38,612 nucleotides of DNA, taken from the NCBI GenBank assembly GCA_947573795.1, contig CANPHE010000023.1, positions 1 through 38,612 of the forward strand. Reading direction: 5' to 3'. This DNA comes from an uncultured Alistipes sp. GTDB taxonomy: Bacteria; Bacteroidota; Bacteroidia; Bacteroidales; Rikenellaceae. How positions within the stretch are numbered: the stretch's first letter is position 1; every line of letters begins with the position of its first letter. Positions 1-9,103 of the stretch are shown here, piece by piece. Under the pieces are notes generated by a model. It searched no databases. It had not been told where the DNA came from and worked only from the letters and a program-made list of their open reading frames with translations. Position numbers and translations under genes: made by a program.

Positions 1-2687
1 TGTCGGGCCGCAGCTACGTCTACCAGGCGATGCGCGTGACGGGTGCGGGCGATATCTACCGCAAGGTGAGCGAGACGCTGCCGGGCAAGCTGCCCCAGAG
101 CGTCATTTCGAAGAAGGCCGCGGCCGGATATTCGAGCTACGGCAACCAGATCGGTCTGGCTACGACCCACGTACGGGAGGTCTACCACCCGAACTATGTC
201 GCCAAGCGCCTGGAGGTCGGTGCCGTGGTCGGCGCCGTGAAGGCTGCAAACGTGCGTCGCGAGCGTCCCGCACCGGGCGACAAGATCGTCATGCTGGGAG
301 GCCGTACGGGACGCGACGGCATCGGCGGTGCTACGGGTTCGTCGAAGGAGCACGATGCCAAGTCGCTCGAAACGTGCGGCAGCGAAGTGCAGAAGGGCAA
401 CGCGCCCGAGGAGCGTAAGCTCGAACGACTGTTCCGCCGCCCGGAGGTGACGCGCCTGATTAAGAAATCGAACGATTTCGGTGCGGGCGGCGTGAGCGTG
501 GCGATCGGCGAGCTGGCCGACGGTCTGGATATCTATCTCGATCGCGTGCGGACGAAGTACAGCGGTCTGAATTCCACGGAACTGGCGATCAGCGAGTCGC
601 AGGAGCGCATGGCCGTGGTGGTCGAGGCAAAGGACGTCGCGGAGTTCATGGACTACTGCCGCGAGGAGAATATCGAAGCCGTCGAGGTGGCCGATGTCAC
701 GGATACGGCCCGTATGCGGATGTTCAACGGCGGACGGAAGGTCGTGGACCTCAGCCGCGAGTTCATCGACAGCGCCGGAGCCCGCCACTATGCCGAGGCG
801 CGTATCGGCGCCGTAGCCGACTGCGATCCTTTCGTGCGCGAAGTGTCGGGCGAGAACCTCGCCGAGCGTTTCGCCAACAATCTGAGCGACGATAACGTCC
901 TCTCGCAGCGGGGACTGATCGAGATGTTCGACTCCTCGATCGGCCGTTCGACGGTGCTCATGCCTTTCGGCGGACGCACACAGCGCAGCGAGACGCAGGT
1001 TTCGGTGCAGAAATTCCCCGTGGACGGATATACCGATACGGCCAGCATCATGGCCTTCGGCTACAATCCCTATCTGGCGACGTGGAGCCCCTATCACGGT
1101 GCGGCCTATGCCGTCGTGGAGGCCGCCGCTAAGGTCGTGGCGGCGGGTGCGCGCTACGAGAAGATGCGCTATACCTATCAGGAGTATTTCGAACGCATGA
1201 CCAAGGAGCCGACCTCGTGGGGCAAGCCCCTCGGTGCGCTGTTGGGTGCGCTGAAGATGCAGGTCGAGCTGGGCCTGCCCTCCATCGGCGGCAAGGACTC
1301 CATGTCGGGAACCTTCCAGGATATCGACGTACCGCCCATGTTGATGGCCTTCGGTATCACGACGGTGGATGCCCGCAAGGTGATCTCTACGGACCTCAAG
1401 GGTGCGGGACACCGTCTCTACCTGGTGCGCCATACGCCGCTGGCTAACCGGATGCCCGATACGGCGCAACTCAAGGAGAACTTCGCTTTCGTGAGCGATG
1501 CGATCGCTGCGGGACGTGTGCTTTCGGCCTGGTCCGTCGGTTTTGGCGGCGTGGCGGAGGGCCTGGCCAAGATGGCTTTCGGTAACGGGATCGGCGCGGA
1601 GGTGACGTGCGACGAAGCGCGCCTGTTCGGTTACGCTTACGGTTCGATCCTCGTGGAGTGCGACGGCGAACTGGAGTTCCCGCGTGCCGAGTTGCTGGGC
1701 GTTACGACGGACGATTCCGCACTGACCGTCAACGGCGTGCGCATGCCGCTCGATGAACTTTACCGGGCCAATACGGAGAAATTCGCTACGGTATATCCCG
1801 ACAAGGGGCGTAACGAGGCCGTGGCTATGAAGGCCGAGCCGGTTTACCGCGAGGTGACCTATCCGGGCGAGGCCGTCGAGCATCCCGTGGCCTACCTGCC
1901 CGTATTCCCCGGTACGAACTGCGATTACGATACGGCCAAGGCATTTCGTCGGGCCGGTGCCGAGGTGCGCACGAGCGTGCTGTGCAACTTGGCGGGCGAC
2001 GATATTCTGCGCTCGATCGCCGAGATGAAGGAGCAGATCCGTGCGGCGCACATCTTCGTGCTGAGCGGCGGCTTCTCGGCCGGTGACGAACCCGACGGAA
2101 GCGCCAAGTTCATCGTCAACGTATTGAATAACCAAGATATTCGCGATGCGATCCACGACCTCTTGAACCGCGGCGGTCTGATCCTGGGTATCTGCAACGG
2201 TTTTCAGGCGTTGGTCAAGTCGGGACTGCTTCCCTACGGCCGCCTGGGCATGGTGACGAAGGATTCGCCGACGCTTTTCCGCAACGACGTCAACCGTCAC
2301 ATCTCGCAGATCGTCACGACGCGTGTCGCCACGGCTTCGTCGCCCTGGCTTGCGGGATTCGCGCCCGGTGAGTTGCATTCGATCGCCGTGAGCCACGGCG
2401 AGGGCAAATTCGTCGTCGGCGAGGAGCTGGCCCGCGAACTTTTCGCCCGCGGACAGGTCGCTTTCCAGTACGTCGGTCCCGACGGCGAACCGACCGCCGC
2501 CGCACCGTGGAACCCCAACGGTTCGTCGTACGCTATCGAGGGTATTCTCTCGCCCGACGGCCGTATCCTCGGCAAGATGGGCCACACGGAGCGTTACGAG
2601 GAGAACCTTTTCCGCAACATCGCGGGCGAAAAGCGACAGCCGTTGTTCGAAAATGCCGTGAATTACTTCCGTAAAATCAACCGATAA
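1..2687 (+). CDS. purL: Phosphoribosylformylglycinamidine synthase, C-terminal 894 residues (5' end outside window)
   Basis: Converts FGAR, glutamine and ATP to FGAM, the fourth step of purine synthesis, in the cytosol. The frame is open from base 3, so the start lies upstream; the family's large single-chain form is about 1230 residues, so roughly the first 340 are missing. Visible parts are the AIRS-like ATP domains with GGRTGRDGIGGATGSS near base 300 and GGKDSMSG near base 1290, then a class I glutamine amidotransferase domain from about base 1890 (FPGTNCDYD). The nucleophile cysteine is in LGICNGFQ (codon near base 2193), and the catalytic His/Glu region includes VSHGEGKF and MGHTER. The fused synthetase-plus-amidotransferase form is usual in Bacteroidetes and gammaproteobacteria, so no separate purQ or purS is needed. 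It ends 10 nt before the first EEP gene and heads the + strand purine cluster. Confidence 0.97.
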   Translation, partial: SGRSYVYQAMRVTGAGDIYRKVSETLPGKLPQSVISKKAAAGYSSYGNQIGLATTHVREVYHPNYVAKRLEVGAVVGAVKAANVRRERPAPGDKIVMLGGRTGRDGIGGATGSSKEHDAKSLETCGSEVQKGNAPEERKLERLFRRPEVTRLIKKSNDFGAGGVSVAIGELADGLDIYLDRVRTKYSGLNSTELAISESQERMAVVVEAKDVAEFMDYCREENIEAVEVADVTDTARMRMFNGGRKVVDLSREFIDSAGARHYAEARIGAVADCDPFVREVSGENLAERFANNLSDDNVLSQRGLIEMFDSSIGRSTVLMPFGGRTQRSETQVSVQKFPVDGYTDTASIMAFGYNPYLATWSPYHGAAYAVVEAAAKVVAAGARYEKMRYTYQEYFERMTKEPTSWGKPLGALLGALKMQVELGLPSIGGKDSMSGTFQDIDVPPMLMAFGITTVDARKVISTDLKGAGHRLYLVRHTPLANRMPDTAQLKENFAFVSDAIAAGRVLSAWSVGFGGVAEGLAKMAFGNGIGAEVTCDEARLFGYAYGSILVECDGELEFPRAELLGVTTDDSALTVNGVRMPLDELYRANTEKFATVYPDKGRNEAVAMKAEPVYREVTYPGEAVEHPVAYLPVFPGTNCDYDTAKAFRRAGAEVRTSVLCNLAGDDILRSIAEMKEQIRAAHIFVLSGGFSAGDEPDGSAKFIVNVLNNQDIRDAIHDLLNRGGLILGICNGFQALVKSGLLPYGRLGMVTKDSPTLFRNDVNRHISQIVTTRVATASSPWLAGFAPGELHSIAVSHGEGKFVVGEELARELFARGQVAFQYVGPDGEPTAAAPWNPNGSSYAIEGILSPDGRILGKMGHTERYEENLFRNIAGEKRQPLFENAVNYFRKINR

Positions 2688-2697
2688 CCCCTATCCT

Positions 2698-3675
2698 ATG
2701 AAAACTGCATTTCGAATCTTCGCGGCGCTTGTGCTTGCGGCTCTCCTTTTCCCGACGTCCGACTGCCAGGCGCGCGGCAAGTCGAAAAACCGGCTGCGCC
2801 TCTTGTACTGGAACATCCAGAACGGCATGTGGGACGGTCAGGAGGACAATTACGACCGCTTCGTCGGCTGGGTCAAGGCCCAGAATCCCGACGTTTGCGT
2901 GTGGTGCGAGGCTCAGTCGATCTACAAGACCGCTTCGGCTGAAAAACTCGCTGTCGAGGACCGTTATTTGACGGATAACTGGGGCGAACTGGCTGCCCGC
3001 TACGGCCATAAATATTGGTATGTCGGCGGCCACCGCGACAACTATCCGCAGGTCATTACCTCGAAATATCCGATCGAAAACGTCGAGCGGATCGTCGGTG
3101 CCCAACCCGACAGCGTGGTGACGCACGGCTGCGGCTGGGCTACCATCGAGAAGAACGGCCATAAGATCAACATCGTCACGCTGCATACCTGGCCGCAGGC
3201 CTTTGCTTACGGCGCCGCCGATCGCGAGGCGAGTCGTGCCGAACACGGTGGCGACAAATACCGCCGCCGGGAGATCGAATACATCTGCAACCACACGATC
3301 GCGACGGTGCCCGATGCCGACAAGCAGTTGTGGATGATGATGGGCGACTTCAATTCGGTGTCGCGCCTCGACAATGCCGTTTACAAGATTCCCGCCGGAG
3401 ATACGCGTCTGCTGGTTCACGATTACATCCTGGATCGCACGCCTTACGTCGACGTGATCGCCGAGCGCTATCCCGGCGAGTTCCATACTTCGACGGGCGG
3501 TCGTGCTCGCATCGATTTCGTTTATTGCACGCGTCCGTTGTACGACCGTGTGACCGGCGCTGAAATCATCTTGGACGAATATACCAAGCCGGTTCGCGAT
3601 CCGAAAAAACTGTCGAATTTCTACCATCCGTCGGACCATCTGCCCATCGTGGTGGACTTCGATATGAAACGTTGA
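2698..3675 (+). CDS. Secreted endonuclease/exonuclease/phosphatase (EEP) family protein, copy 1
   Basis: 325 residues. An N-terminal hydrophobic signal (about residues 1-25, ending near DCQARG) predicts export; whether Cys23 is a lipidated residue is unclear because the lipobox is poor. The rest is a DNase I-like metal-dependent phosphoesterase fold: [10 protein letters not shown] (Asn39), the metal glutamate in WCEAQ (Glu71), His163 in TLHTWP, MMMGDFN (Asp217, Asn219) and the C-terminal Ser-Asp-His at 312-314. Known members hydrolyse phosphodiesters or phosphomonoesters in nucleic acids, sphingomyelin, inositides or sugars; the substrate cannot be read from sequence. It starts 10 nt after purL and is followed after 9 nt by a close paralogue. 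A periplasmic or surface nucleotide-scavenging role is an attractive inference from the purine context, not demonstrated. Confidence 0.85.
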   Translation: MKTAFRIFAALVLAALLFPTSDCQARGKSKNRLRLLYWNIQNGMWDGQEDNYDRFVGWVKAQNPDVCVWCEAQSIYKTASAEKLAVEDRYLTDNWGELAARYGHKYWYVGGHRDNYPQVITSKYPIENVERIVGAQPDSVVTHGCGWATIEKNGHKINIVTLHTWPQAFAYGAADREASRAEHGGDKYRRREIEYICNHTIATVPDADKQLWMMMGDFNSVSRLDNAVYKIPAGDTRLLVHDYILDRTPYVDVIAERYPGEFHTSTGGRARIDFVYCTRPLYDRVTGAEIILDEYTKPVRDPKKLSNFYHPSDHLPIVVDFDMKR

Positions 3676-3684
3676 GTTCAAACG

Positions 3685-4665
3685 ATGAAAGCCATGAAAA
3701 ATATTTATCGATCGATCGTCGCAGCATGCGTCGTGCTGCTGTCGCTGGGCGCCGGATGCGCTTCGCATGACGATAACAACCTGCGCCTCTTGTACTGGAA
3801 TATCCAGAACGGCATGTGGTCGGGCCAGGGCGAGAATTACGATACTTTCGTGAAGTGGGTCGAGGCGCAGCAGCCCGATATCTGCGTGTGGTGCGAGGCG
3901 CAATCGAACTATCGGACGGCATCGCCCGAGAAGTTCTCCGACGACAGCGAACGCTACCTGCCCGACCATTGGGGCGAACTGGCGGCCCGCTACGGACATA
4001 AATATTGGTACAAGGGCGGTCACCGCGACCGCTTTCCGCAGGTCATTACCTCGAAATATCCGATCGAGAACGTCGAGCGGATCGTGGGCGAGCGTCCCGA
4101 CAGTGTGGTGGCGCACGGCTGCGGCTGGGCTACCATCGAGAAAAATGGGCATAAGATCAACATCGTCACGCTCCACACGTGGCCCCAGGCCTATGCTTTC
4201 GAGGCGGAGGACGAGGCTGCGAGCCGTGCCGAGAACGGGGGCGACAAATACCGCCGCATGGAGGTCGAATATGTCTGCAACCATACGATCGGAACGGTTC
4301 CCGGTGCTGCGGATCAGTTGTGGATGATGATGGGCGACTTCAACGCCGTGTCGCGCCGCGACAATGCGACCTACGGTTTCGCCGACGACGATACGCGTCT
4401 GCTGGCCCACGACTACGTGCTGGAGCATACGCCTTATGTCGACGTGATCGCCGAGCGTTATCCCGGCGAGTTCCATTCGTCGATCCACGGCAACGGCAAG
4501 CGTATCGACTTCGTATACTGCACGCGCCCGTTGTACGACCGCGTGACCGATGCCCGGATCGTGGTGGACGAATATACCGAGCCCGTGCGCGATACGCTGG
4601 ACGCCAAACGCTTCTGGCATCCGTCGGACCACCGTCCCATTCTGATCGACTTCGATATGCAATAA
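3685..4665 (+). CDS. EEP family protein, copy 2 (probable lipoprotein; tandem paralogue)
   Basis: 326 residues, by eye about three quarters identical to the preceding gene, with long near-identical blocks such as the stretch around [15 protein letters not shown]. The catalytic set is conserved: [31 protein letters not shown] and HPSDHRPI. The N-terminus differs: a hydrophobic segment ends in LSLGAGC followed by ASHDDN. This suggests SPII processing with acidic residues soon after the cysteine, which in Bacteroidetes often goes with surface display, although Gly at -3 makes the lipobox imperfect. It lies 9 nt after copy 1 and 25 nt before purC, so it is very probably transcribed with the purine genes. 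A tandem duplication with diverged export signals suggests the two copies act in different envelope locations. Substrate unknown. Confidence 0.85.
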   Translation: MKAMKNIYRSIVAACVVLLSLGAGCASHDDNNLRLLYWNIQNGMWSGQGENYDTFVKWVEAQQPDICVWCEAQSNYRTASPEKFSDDSERYLPDHWGELAARYGHKYWYKGGHRDRFPQVITSKYPIENVERIVGERPDSVVAHGCGWATIEKNGHKINIVTLHTWPQAYAFEAEDEAASRAENGGDKYRRMEVEYVCNHTIGTVPGAADQLWMMMGDFNAVSRRDNATYGFADDDTRLLAHDYVLEHTPYVDVIAERYPGEFHSSIHGNGKRIDFVYCTRPLYDRVTDARIVVDEYTEPVRDTLDAKRFWHPSDHRPILIDFDMQ

Positions 4666-4690
4666 ACGATTTCTTAAATATTTCAAACCC

Positions 4691-5407
4691 ATGAAACAAC
4701 TCGAAATGCTCTACGAGGGCAAGGCAAAACAGGTTTACGCAACGGACGATCCCGATAAGATCATCATCCACTACAAGGATGCCGCCACGGCGTTCAACAA
4801 CGTCAAGAAGGCGACGATCGAGAACAAGGGCGTGCTGAACAACGCGATCTCGACGTTGATCTTCAAAGAATTGCAGAAGGCAGGCATCAAGACCCACTAC
4901 ATCGAGACGATCAACGACCGCGACCAGATCTGCCGCAAGGTGTCGATCATTCCGCTCGAAGTCATCGTGCGCAACACGATCGCCGGATCGATGGCGCAGC
5001 GCTTGGGCATCGAGGAGGGCACCAAACCCTCGAACACGATCTACGATATCTGCTACAAGAAGGACGAACTGGGCGATCCGCTCATCAACGACCACCACGC
5101 CGTGGCGCTGGGCGTCGTGACCTACGAGGAACTGGAGCTGATTTACGCCATGACTTCGCGTATCAACGAGGTGCTCAAGGAGATGTTCGCCAAGATGAAC
5201 ATCAACCTGGTGGACTTCAAGATCGAGTTCGGTAAGACGATGGACGGCGAGATCGTCCTCGCGGACGAGGTGTCGCCCGACACGTGCCGTCTGTGGGATA
5301 TGTCCACCAACGAGAAGCTCGACAAAGACCGTTTCCGCCGCGACCTGGGCAAGGTCCGCGAAGCCTACGAGGAGATTCTGGCCCGTCTGCAAAAGATCGC
5401 CGAATAA
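4691..5407 (+). CDS. purC: Phosphoribosylaminoimidazole-succinocarboxamide synthase (SAICAR synthetase)
   Basis: 238 residues, the normal length of the short bacterial form. It couples CAIR with aspartate using ATP to give SAICAR. Recognisable blocks are [10 protein letters not shown] at the N-terminus, the nucleotide-binding loop, [11 protein letters not shown] near residue 97 and [14 protein letters not shown] near residue 193, which holds metal and substrate ligands. The start ATG at 4691 directly precedes the conserved [14 protein letters not shown]. purF begins 4 nt after the stop, so the two are surely co-transcribed. Nothing is missing or unusual in the sequence. Confidence 0.97.
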   Translation: MKQLEMLYEGKAKQVYATDDPDKIIIHYKDAATAFNNVKKATIENKGVLNNAISTLIFKELQKAGIKTHYIETINDRDQICRKVSIIPLEVIVRNTIAGSMAQRLGIEEGTKPSNTIYDICYKKDELGDPLINDHHAVALGVVTYEELELIYAMTSRINEVLKEMFAKMNINLVDFKIEFGKTMDGEIVLADEVSPDTCRLWDMSTNEKLDKDRFRRDLGKVREAYEEILARLQKIAE

Positions 5408-5411
5408 GCAT

Positions 5412-6827
5412 ATGACGGAGAGAATTTGCGACCGCGAGTTGCACGAGGAGTGCGGGGTGTTCGGCGTCTACGGGGTGCCGGGCGCCGCGTCGCTCGCCTA
5501 TTACGGTCTGCATGCGTTGCAGCATCGCGGACAGGAGGGCGCCGGTATCGTGACGGTCGACGAGCAGGGTGCGCTGCGCCGCGTCAAGGGCGAAGGTCTC
5601 GTGACGGAGGTGTTCACCGAGAGCAAGCTCGCCGGGTTGAAGGGCGATATGGCTATCGGTCACGTGCGCTATACCACGGCCGGAGGCGGCGGTATCGAAA
5701 ACGTGCAGCCATTCCTGTTCCGGCACAACTCGGGCGACTTCGCATTGGCGCACAACGGCAACATCGTCAATTCGGCGCTCCTGCGCGAGTACCTCGAAAA
5801 CAAGGGCAGCCTTTTCCAGTCGACGTCGGACAGCGAGATTTTGGCCCACCTCATCAAGAAGGAGACCAAGTACCGCGACCGTCCGCGCATCTTCGCCATC
5901 ATCGATGCGCTCAACATGCTCGAAGGGGCCTTCGCGTTCGTCATTATGACGGCCAACCGCATCTACGCCTGCCGCGACAAATACGGGCTGAGGCCGTTGT
6001 CGATCGGCCGCTTGGGCGACGGATGGGTCGTGTCGAGCGAGACGTGTGCTTTCGACGTCATCGGCGCCGAGTTCGTGCGCGACGTCGAGCCGGGCGAAGT
6101 GGTGACCATCGACGACAAGGGATTGCGCAGCCGCGACTATTCGATGTACAAGCGTCGGCAGATGTGCTCGATGGAGTATATCTATTTCGCACGACCGGAC
6201 AGCGATATCGAGGGTTGCAACGTCCATGCCTACCGCAAGGAGTCGGGCCGGCTGCTCTATGAGCAGGCTCCTGCCGACGCCGATATCGTGGTCGGTGTGC
6301 CCGATTCGAGCCTCAGTGCCGCGATGGGTTACGCCGAGGCGAGCGGACTCCCCTACGAAATGGGACTCATCAAGAACAAGTATATCGGCCGCACGTTCAT
6401 CCAGCCTACGCAGGAGTTGCGCGAGAAGGGTGTGCGGATGAAACTTTCGGCCGTGCGGACCATCGTGAAGGACAAACGGGTGGTACTGGTCGACGACTCG
6501 ATCGTGCGCGGTACCACGTCGCGACGTATCGTCACGATGCTCAAGGAGGCCGGAGCCTCCGAGGTGCACGTGCGCATCGCGAGCCCTCCGATGATTAGCC
6601 CCTGTTTCTACGGTGTCGACACCTCGACCTACGACGAGTTGATCTCGGCCCGGAAGAATGTCGACGAGGTGCGTCGCGAGATCGGTGCCGATACGCTGGC
6701 GTTCCTCGCGCCCGAGGCGCTGTTGAAGGCGGGAGGTCGGCAGGAGCTCTGCATGGCCTGCTTCACGGCACAGTATCCTACGGCGCTCTATACCGAGCCC
6801 GCGGATGCGAATAAAGAGAAAAAATAG
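5412..6827 (+). CDS. purF: Amidophosphoribosyltransferase, Fe-S (Bacillus-type)
   Basis: 471 residues. It catalyses the committed step, PRPP plus glutamine to phosphoribosylamine. The sequence begins with a 13-residue propeptide and then CGVFGVYG, so Cys14 is the expected N-terminal nucleophile after self-processing. The glutaminase domain carries HRGQEGAGI and AHNGN; the PRTase domain carries the PRPP loop VVLVDDSIVRGTTS near residue 358. Four cysteines match those that ligate the 4Fe-4S cluster in the Bacillus subtilis enzyme: one in MCSMEY, one in PCFYG and two in LCMACFT. The enzyme is therefore likely oxygen-sensitive, in keeping with an anaerobe. A weak GC hairpin follows at 6834-6859 before a 264-nt gap to purM. 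Confidence 0.97.
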   Translation: MTERICDRELHEECGVFGVYGVPGAASLAYYGLHALQHRGQEGAGIVTVDEQGALRRVKGEGLVTEVFTESKLAGLKGDMAIGHVRYTTAGGGGIENVQPFLFRHNSGDFALAHNGNIVNSALLREYLENKGSLFQSTSDSEILAHLIKKETKYRDRPRIFAIIDALNMLEGAFAFVIMTANRIYACRDKYGLRPLSIGRLGDGWVVSSETCAFDVIGAEFVRDVEPGEVVTIDDKGLRSRDYSMYKRRQMCSMEYIYFARPDSDIEGCNVHAYRKESGRLLYEQAPADADIVVGVPDSSLSAAMGYAEASGLPYEMGLIKNKYIGRTFIQPTQELREKGVRMKLSAVRTIVKDKRVVLVDDSIVRGTTSRRIVTMLKEAGASEVHVRIASPPMISPCFYGVDTSTYDELISARKNVDEVRREIGADTLAFLAPEALLKAGGRQELCMACFTAQYPTALYTEPADANKEKK

Positions 6828-6833
6828 GGTAGT

Positions 6834-6859
6834 CCCGGCACGCTTTACGGTGTGCCGGG
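6834..6859 (+). terminator. Weak GC-rich hairpin after purF
   Basis: CCCGGCAC (6834-6841) pairs with GTGCCGGG (6852-6859) over a 10-nt loop just after the purF stop. There is no T-run behind it, so it may be an attenuator or RNA-stability hairpin rather than a full intrinsic terminator. Confidence 0.35.
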
Positions 6860-6951
6860 TGCTGCCGTAAACCATTGAAAACAAAGGCAATTATATGCCA
6901 TTTTACCCTTGCGGTATTGTGACTCCGTGACCTTGCGGGTTGCACCCGAAG

Positions 6952-6981
6952 CCCCTCCCGAGGGAGGGGTTGGGGGTGGGG
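6952..6981 (+). promoter_or_regulatory. Hairpin overlapping a canonical G-quadruplex motif in the purF-purM gap
   Basis: CCCCTCCC at 6952-6959, two bases, then its exact complement GGGAGGGG at 6962-6969 form a perfect 8-bp hairpin. The same G-rich arm continues into TT, GGGGG, T, GGGG (6970-6981), giving four runs of at least three G separated by 1, 2 and 1 nt. That is a textbook short-loop parallel G-quadruplex on the coding strand, 111 nt before the purM ATG. Hairpin and quadruplex share an arm and would exclude each other. It could equally be a dispersed intergenic repeat with no local role. Confidence 0.55.
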
Positions 6982-7091
6982 TCAGATTTATAAACGCGGC
7001 TTTTGGCCGCGAGACATCGGTGATCTTAAGTGGAATCGGGGTCGGAAAATCGATAAGGGTAAAGTCGTATATAGCCACCAAAACAGAATAC

Positions 7092-8117
7092 ATGGCACAA
7101 TCCTATGAAAAGGCCGGCGTGAATCTCGAAGCCGGATACGAAGTGGTGCGGCGCATCAAAAAACACGTGGCATCGACCTCGCGTCTCGGCGTGATGGGCA
7201 ACATCGGCGCTTTCGGCGGCATGTTCGACCTGTCGGCCCTCGACGTGAAGGAGCCGGTGCTGGTCAGCGGGACCGACGGCGTGGGCACCAAACTCAAACT
7301 GGCGTTCGCCATGGACAAGCACGATACGATCGGTATCGATGCCGTGGCGATGTGCGTCAACGACGTGCTGGCGCAGGGCGCTGAGCCGCTCCTGTTCCTC
7401 GACTACGTGGCCGTGGGCCACAACGAGCCGCGCAAGATCGAGGCGATCGTCGCGGGCGTCGCCGAGGGGTGCCGCCAGGCCGGCTGCGCGCTGGTGGGCG
7501 GCGAGACGGCCGAGATGCCGGGCATGTACGAGGCCGGCGAATACGACATCGCGGGTTTCACGGTGGGCGTGGTCGAGAAATCGAAGCTCATCGACGGATC
7601 GAAGGTCCGCGTCGGCGACGTGCTGGTGGGCATCGCTTCGAGCGGCGTGCACTCCAACGGCTTCAGCCTCGTGCGCAAAATCGTGGCCGACAACGGACTG
7701 GATCTGATGCGGGTCTATCCCGAGCTGTCGAACAAACTGCTGGGCGAGGTGCTGCTCACGCCGACGAAGATCTACGTGAAACAGGTGCTGGAGGTGATCC
7801 GCAACTGCGACGTGCACGGCATCAGCCACATCACGGGCGGCGGTTTCGACGAGAACATCCCCCGCATCCTGCGCGAGGGCCAGGGCATCGCCATCGAGGA
7901 GGGCTCGTGGGAGATTCTTCCCGTGTTCCGCTTCCTCGAAAAGTACGGCAAGGTGTCGCACCGCGAGATGTTCAACATCTTCAACATGGGTATCGGCATG
8001 GTCATCGCGCTCGATGCCTCGGAGGCCCGAAAAGCGGTCGAGATTCTCACCGAGCAGGGCGAGCGTGCTGCGGTCATCGGACGTATCACCGACGCCGAAG
8101 GGGTCGTAATCCGGTAA
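7092..8117 (+). CDS. purM: Phosphoribosylformylglycinamidine cyclo-ligase (AIR synthetase)
   Basis: 341 residues. It closes the imidazole ring, FGAM plus ATP to AIR. I chose the ATG at 7092 because [19 protein letters not shown] matches where the family begins; the reading frame is open for 61 further codons upstream but those are GC-skewed gap sequence containing the G-quadruplex motif. Conserved blocks are [15 protein letters not shown] near residue 57, [12 protein letters not shown] near residue 135 and the glycine-rich [14 protein letters not shown] near residue 246. The stop is 2 nt before the purN start. Confidence 0.96.
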   Translation: MAQSYEKAGVNLEAGYEVVRRIKKHVASTSRLGVMGNIGAFGGMFDLSALDVKEPVLVSGTDGVGTKLKLAFAMDKHDTIGIDAVAMCVNDVLAQGAEPLLFLDYVAVGHNEPRKIEAIVAGVAEGCRQAGCALVGGETAEMPGMYEAGEYDIAGFTVGVVEKSKLIDGSKVRVGDVLVGIASSGVHSNGFSLVRKIVADNGLDLMRVYPELSNKLLGEVLLTPTKIYVKQVLEVIRNCDVHGISHITGGGFDENIPRILREGQGIAIEEGSWEILPVFRFLEKYGKVSHREMFNIFNMGIGMVIALDASEARKAVEILTEQGERAAVIGRITDAEGVVIR

Positions 8118-8119
8118 CG

Positions 8120-8683
8120 ATGCGGCGACTTGCGGTTTTTGCCAGCGGCAGCGGTACGAACTTCGAAGCGATCGTTACGGCCTGCGAACAGCGGGTGCTG
8201 CACGCCGAGGTGGCACTTTTGGTCTGCGACCGTCCCGGGGCCGGAGTTCTCGCGCGGGCTGCGGCACACGGCGTCGAAACGTTCGTATTCTCGGCTCGGG
8301 ACTACGCCTCGAAGGCCGACTATGAGGGCGAGATCGTTCGGCGGCTGGATACGGCCGGTGTGGAACTGGTCTGCTTGGCGGGCTATATGCGCATCGTCGG
8401 CGACGTGCTGCTTGCGGCTTACGGGGGGCGGATCATCAACGTCCATCCTTCGCTGCTGCCGGCCTTTCGCGGGGCGCATGCCATCGAACAGGCGTTGGAA
8501 TACGGGGTGAAGGTCTTCGGCGTGACGATCCACTACGTGGATGCTTCGCTCGACGGCGGCCGGATCATCGCTCAGCGGGCTTTCGCTTACGAGGGCGACG
8601 ATTTGGCGGCGCTCGAAGCGCTGGTCCACGCCACGGAATATCCGCTCTATATCGAAACCATCGCCAAATTGCTCGGACAATGA
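8120..8683 (+). CDS. purN: Phosphoribosylglycinamide formyltransferase (10-formyl-THF dependent)
   Basis: 187 residues, a slightly short but complete GAR transformylase. It transfers a formyl group from 10-formyl-tetrahydrofolate to GAR. The phosphate-binding loop FASGSGTNFEAI is at the N-terminus; the catalytic Asn and His are in INVHPSLLPAFRG and the catalytic Asp in HYVDASLDGGRII. The start ATG at 8120 follows the purM stop after 2 nt; a longer open frame upstream is out-of-frame purM sequence and was not used. Its stop overlaps the next gene's start as ATGA, implying translational coupling. Confidence 0.96.
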   Translation: MRRLAVFASGSGTNFEAIVTACEQRVLHAEVALLVCDRPGAGVLARAAAHGVETFVFSARDYASKADYEGEIVRRLDTAGVELVCLAGYMRIVGDVLLAAYGGRIINVHPSLLPAFRGAHAIEQALEYGVKVFGVTIHYVDASLDGGRIIAQRAFAYEGDDLAALEALVHATEYPLYIETIAKLLGQ

Positions 8684-9093
8684 CCCGGCAGGAGATCGAG
8701 GCGTTGATCGACAGTCGGACGGTTGCCTATATCGCTTCGGTGGACGGGGAGGGATTCCCCAATTTGAAGGCGATGCTGGCACCTCGCGTGCGTGAAGGGT
8801 TGCGGACCTTTTATTTCACGACGAATACCCATTCGATGCGCGTGGAACAGTATCGCCGCGATCCGAAAGCTGCGATTTACTTTTGCGATGAGGACGGGTT
8901 CCGGGGCGTGATGCTCCGCGGAGAGATGGAGACGCTGACCGACGCCCGAAGCCGCGAGTTGATCTGGCGCGAGGGCGATACGGAGTATTATCCGCTGGGG
9001 GTTACCGATCCCGACTACTGCGTGCTGCGTTTCACGGCCCGCGACGGGAGAACCTATGCCGGATACGATTCGGAAAATTTTGTAATAGCATAA
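8680..9093 (+). CDS. Pyridoxamine 5'-phosphate oxidase-fold (split-barrel flavin-binding) protein
   Basis: 137 residues. The pattern of TVAYIASVDGEGFPNLKAM, then TFYFTTNTHSMRVEQ, KAAIYFCDE and GVMLRGEME matches the small FMN-binding split-barrel proteins often annotated as general stress protein 26-like or pyridoxamine-phosphate-oxidase related. These bind flavin (FMN or F420-like in some lineages), but many have no known substrate, so no specific reaction is claimed. It overlaps purN by 4 nt (ATGA) and lies 10 nt before purH, so it is embedded in the purine operon without an obvious place in the pathway. Confidence 0.8.
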   Translation: MTRQEIEALIDSRTVAYIASVDGEGFPNLKAMLAPRVREGLRTFYFTTNTHSMRVEQYRRDPKAAIYFCDEDGFRGVMLRGEMETLTDARSRELIWREGDTEYYPLGVTDPDYCVLRFTARDGRTYAGYDSENFVIA

Positions 9094-9103
9094 AACAACA
9101 AAA

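Noticed and set aside
2677..4692. 671-codon open frame on the - strand across both EEP genes
   Set aside because: It is the antisense shadow of the two real genes: it repeats the same text twice because the genes are tandem duplicates, and it has no domain or signal sequence.
6909..7091. 61-codon N-terminal extension of PurM
   Set aside because: It runs through the G-rich hairpin and quadruplex motif, has no PurM-like content, and the family begins at MAQSYEKAG.
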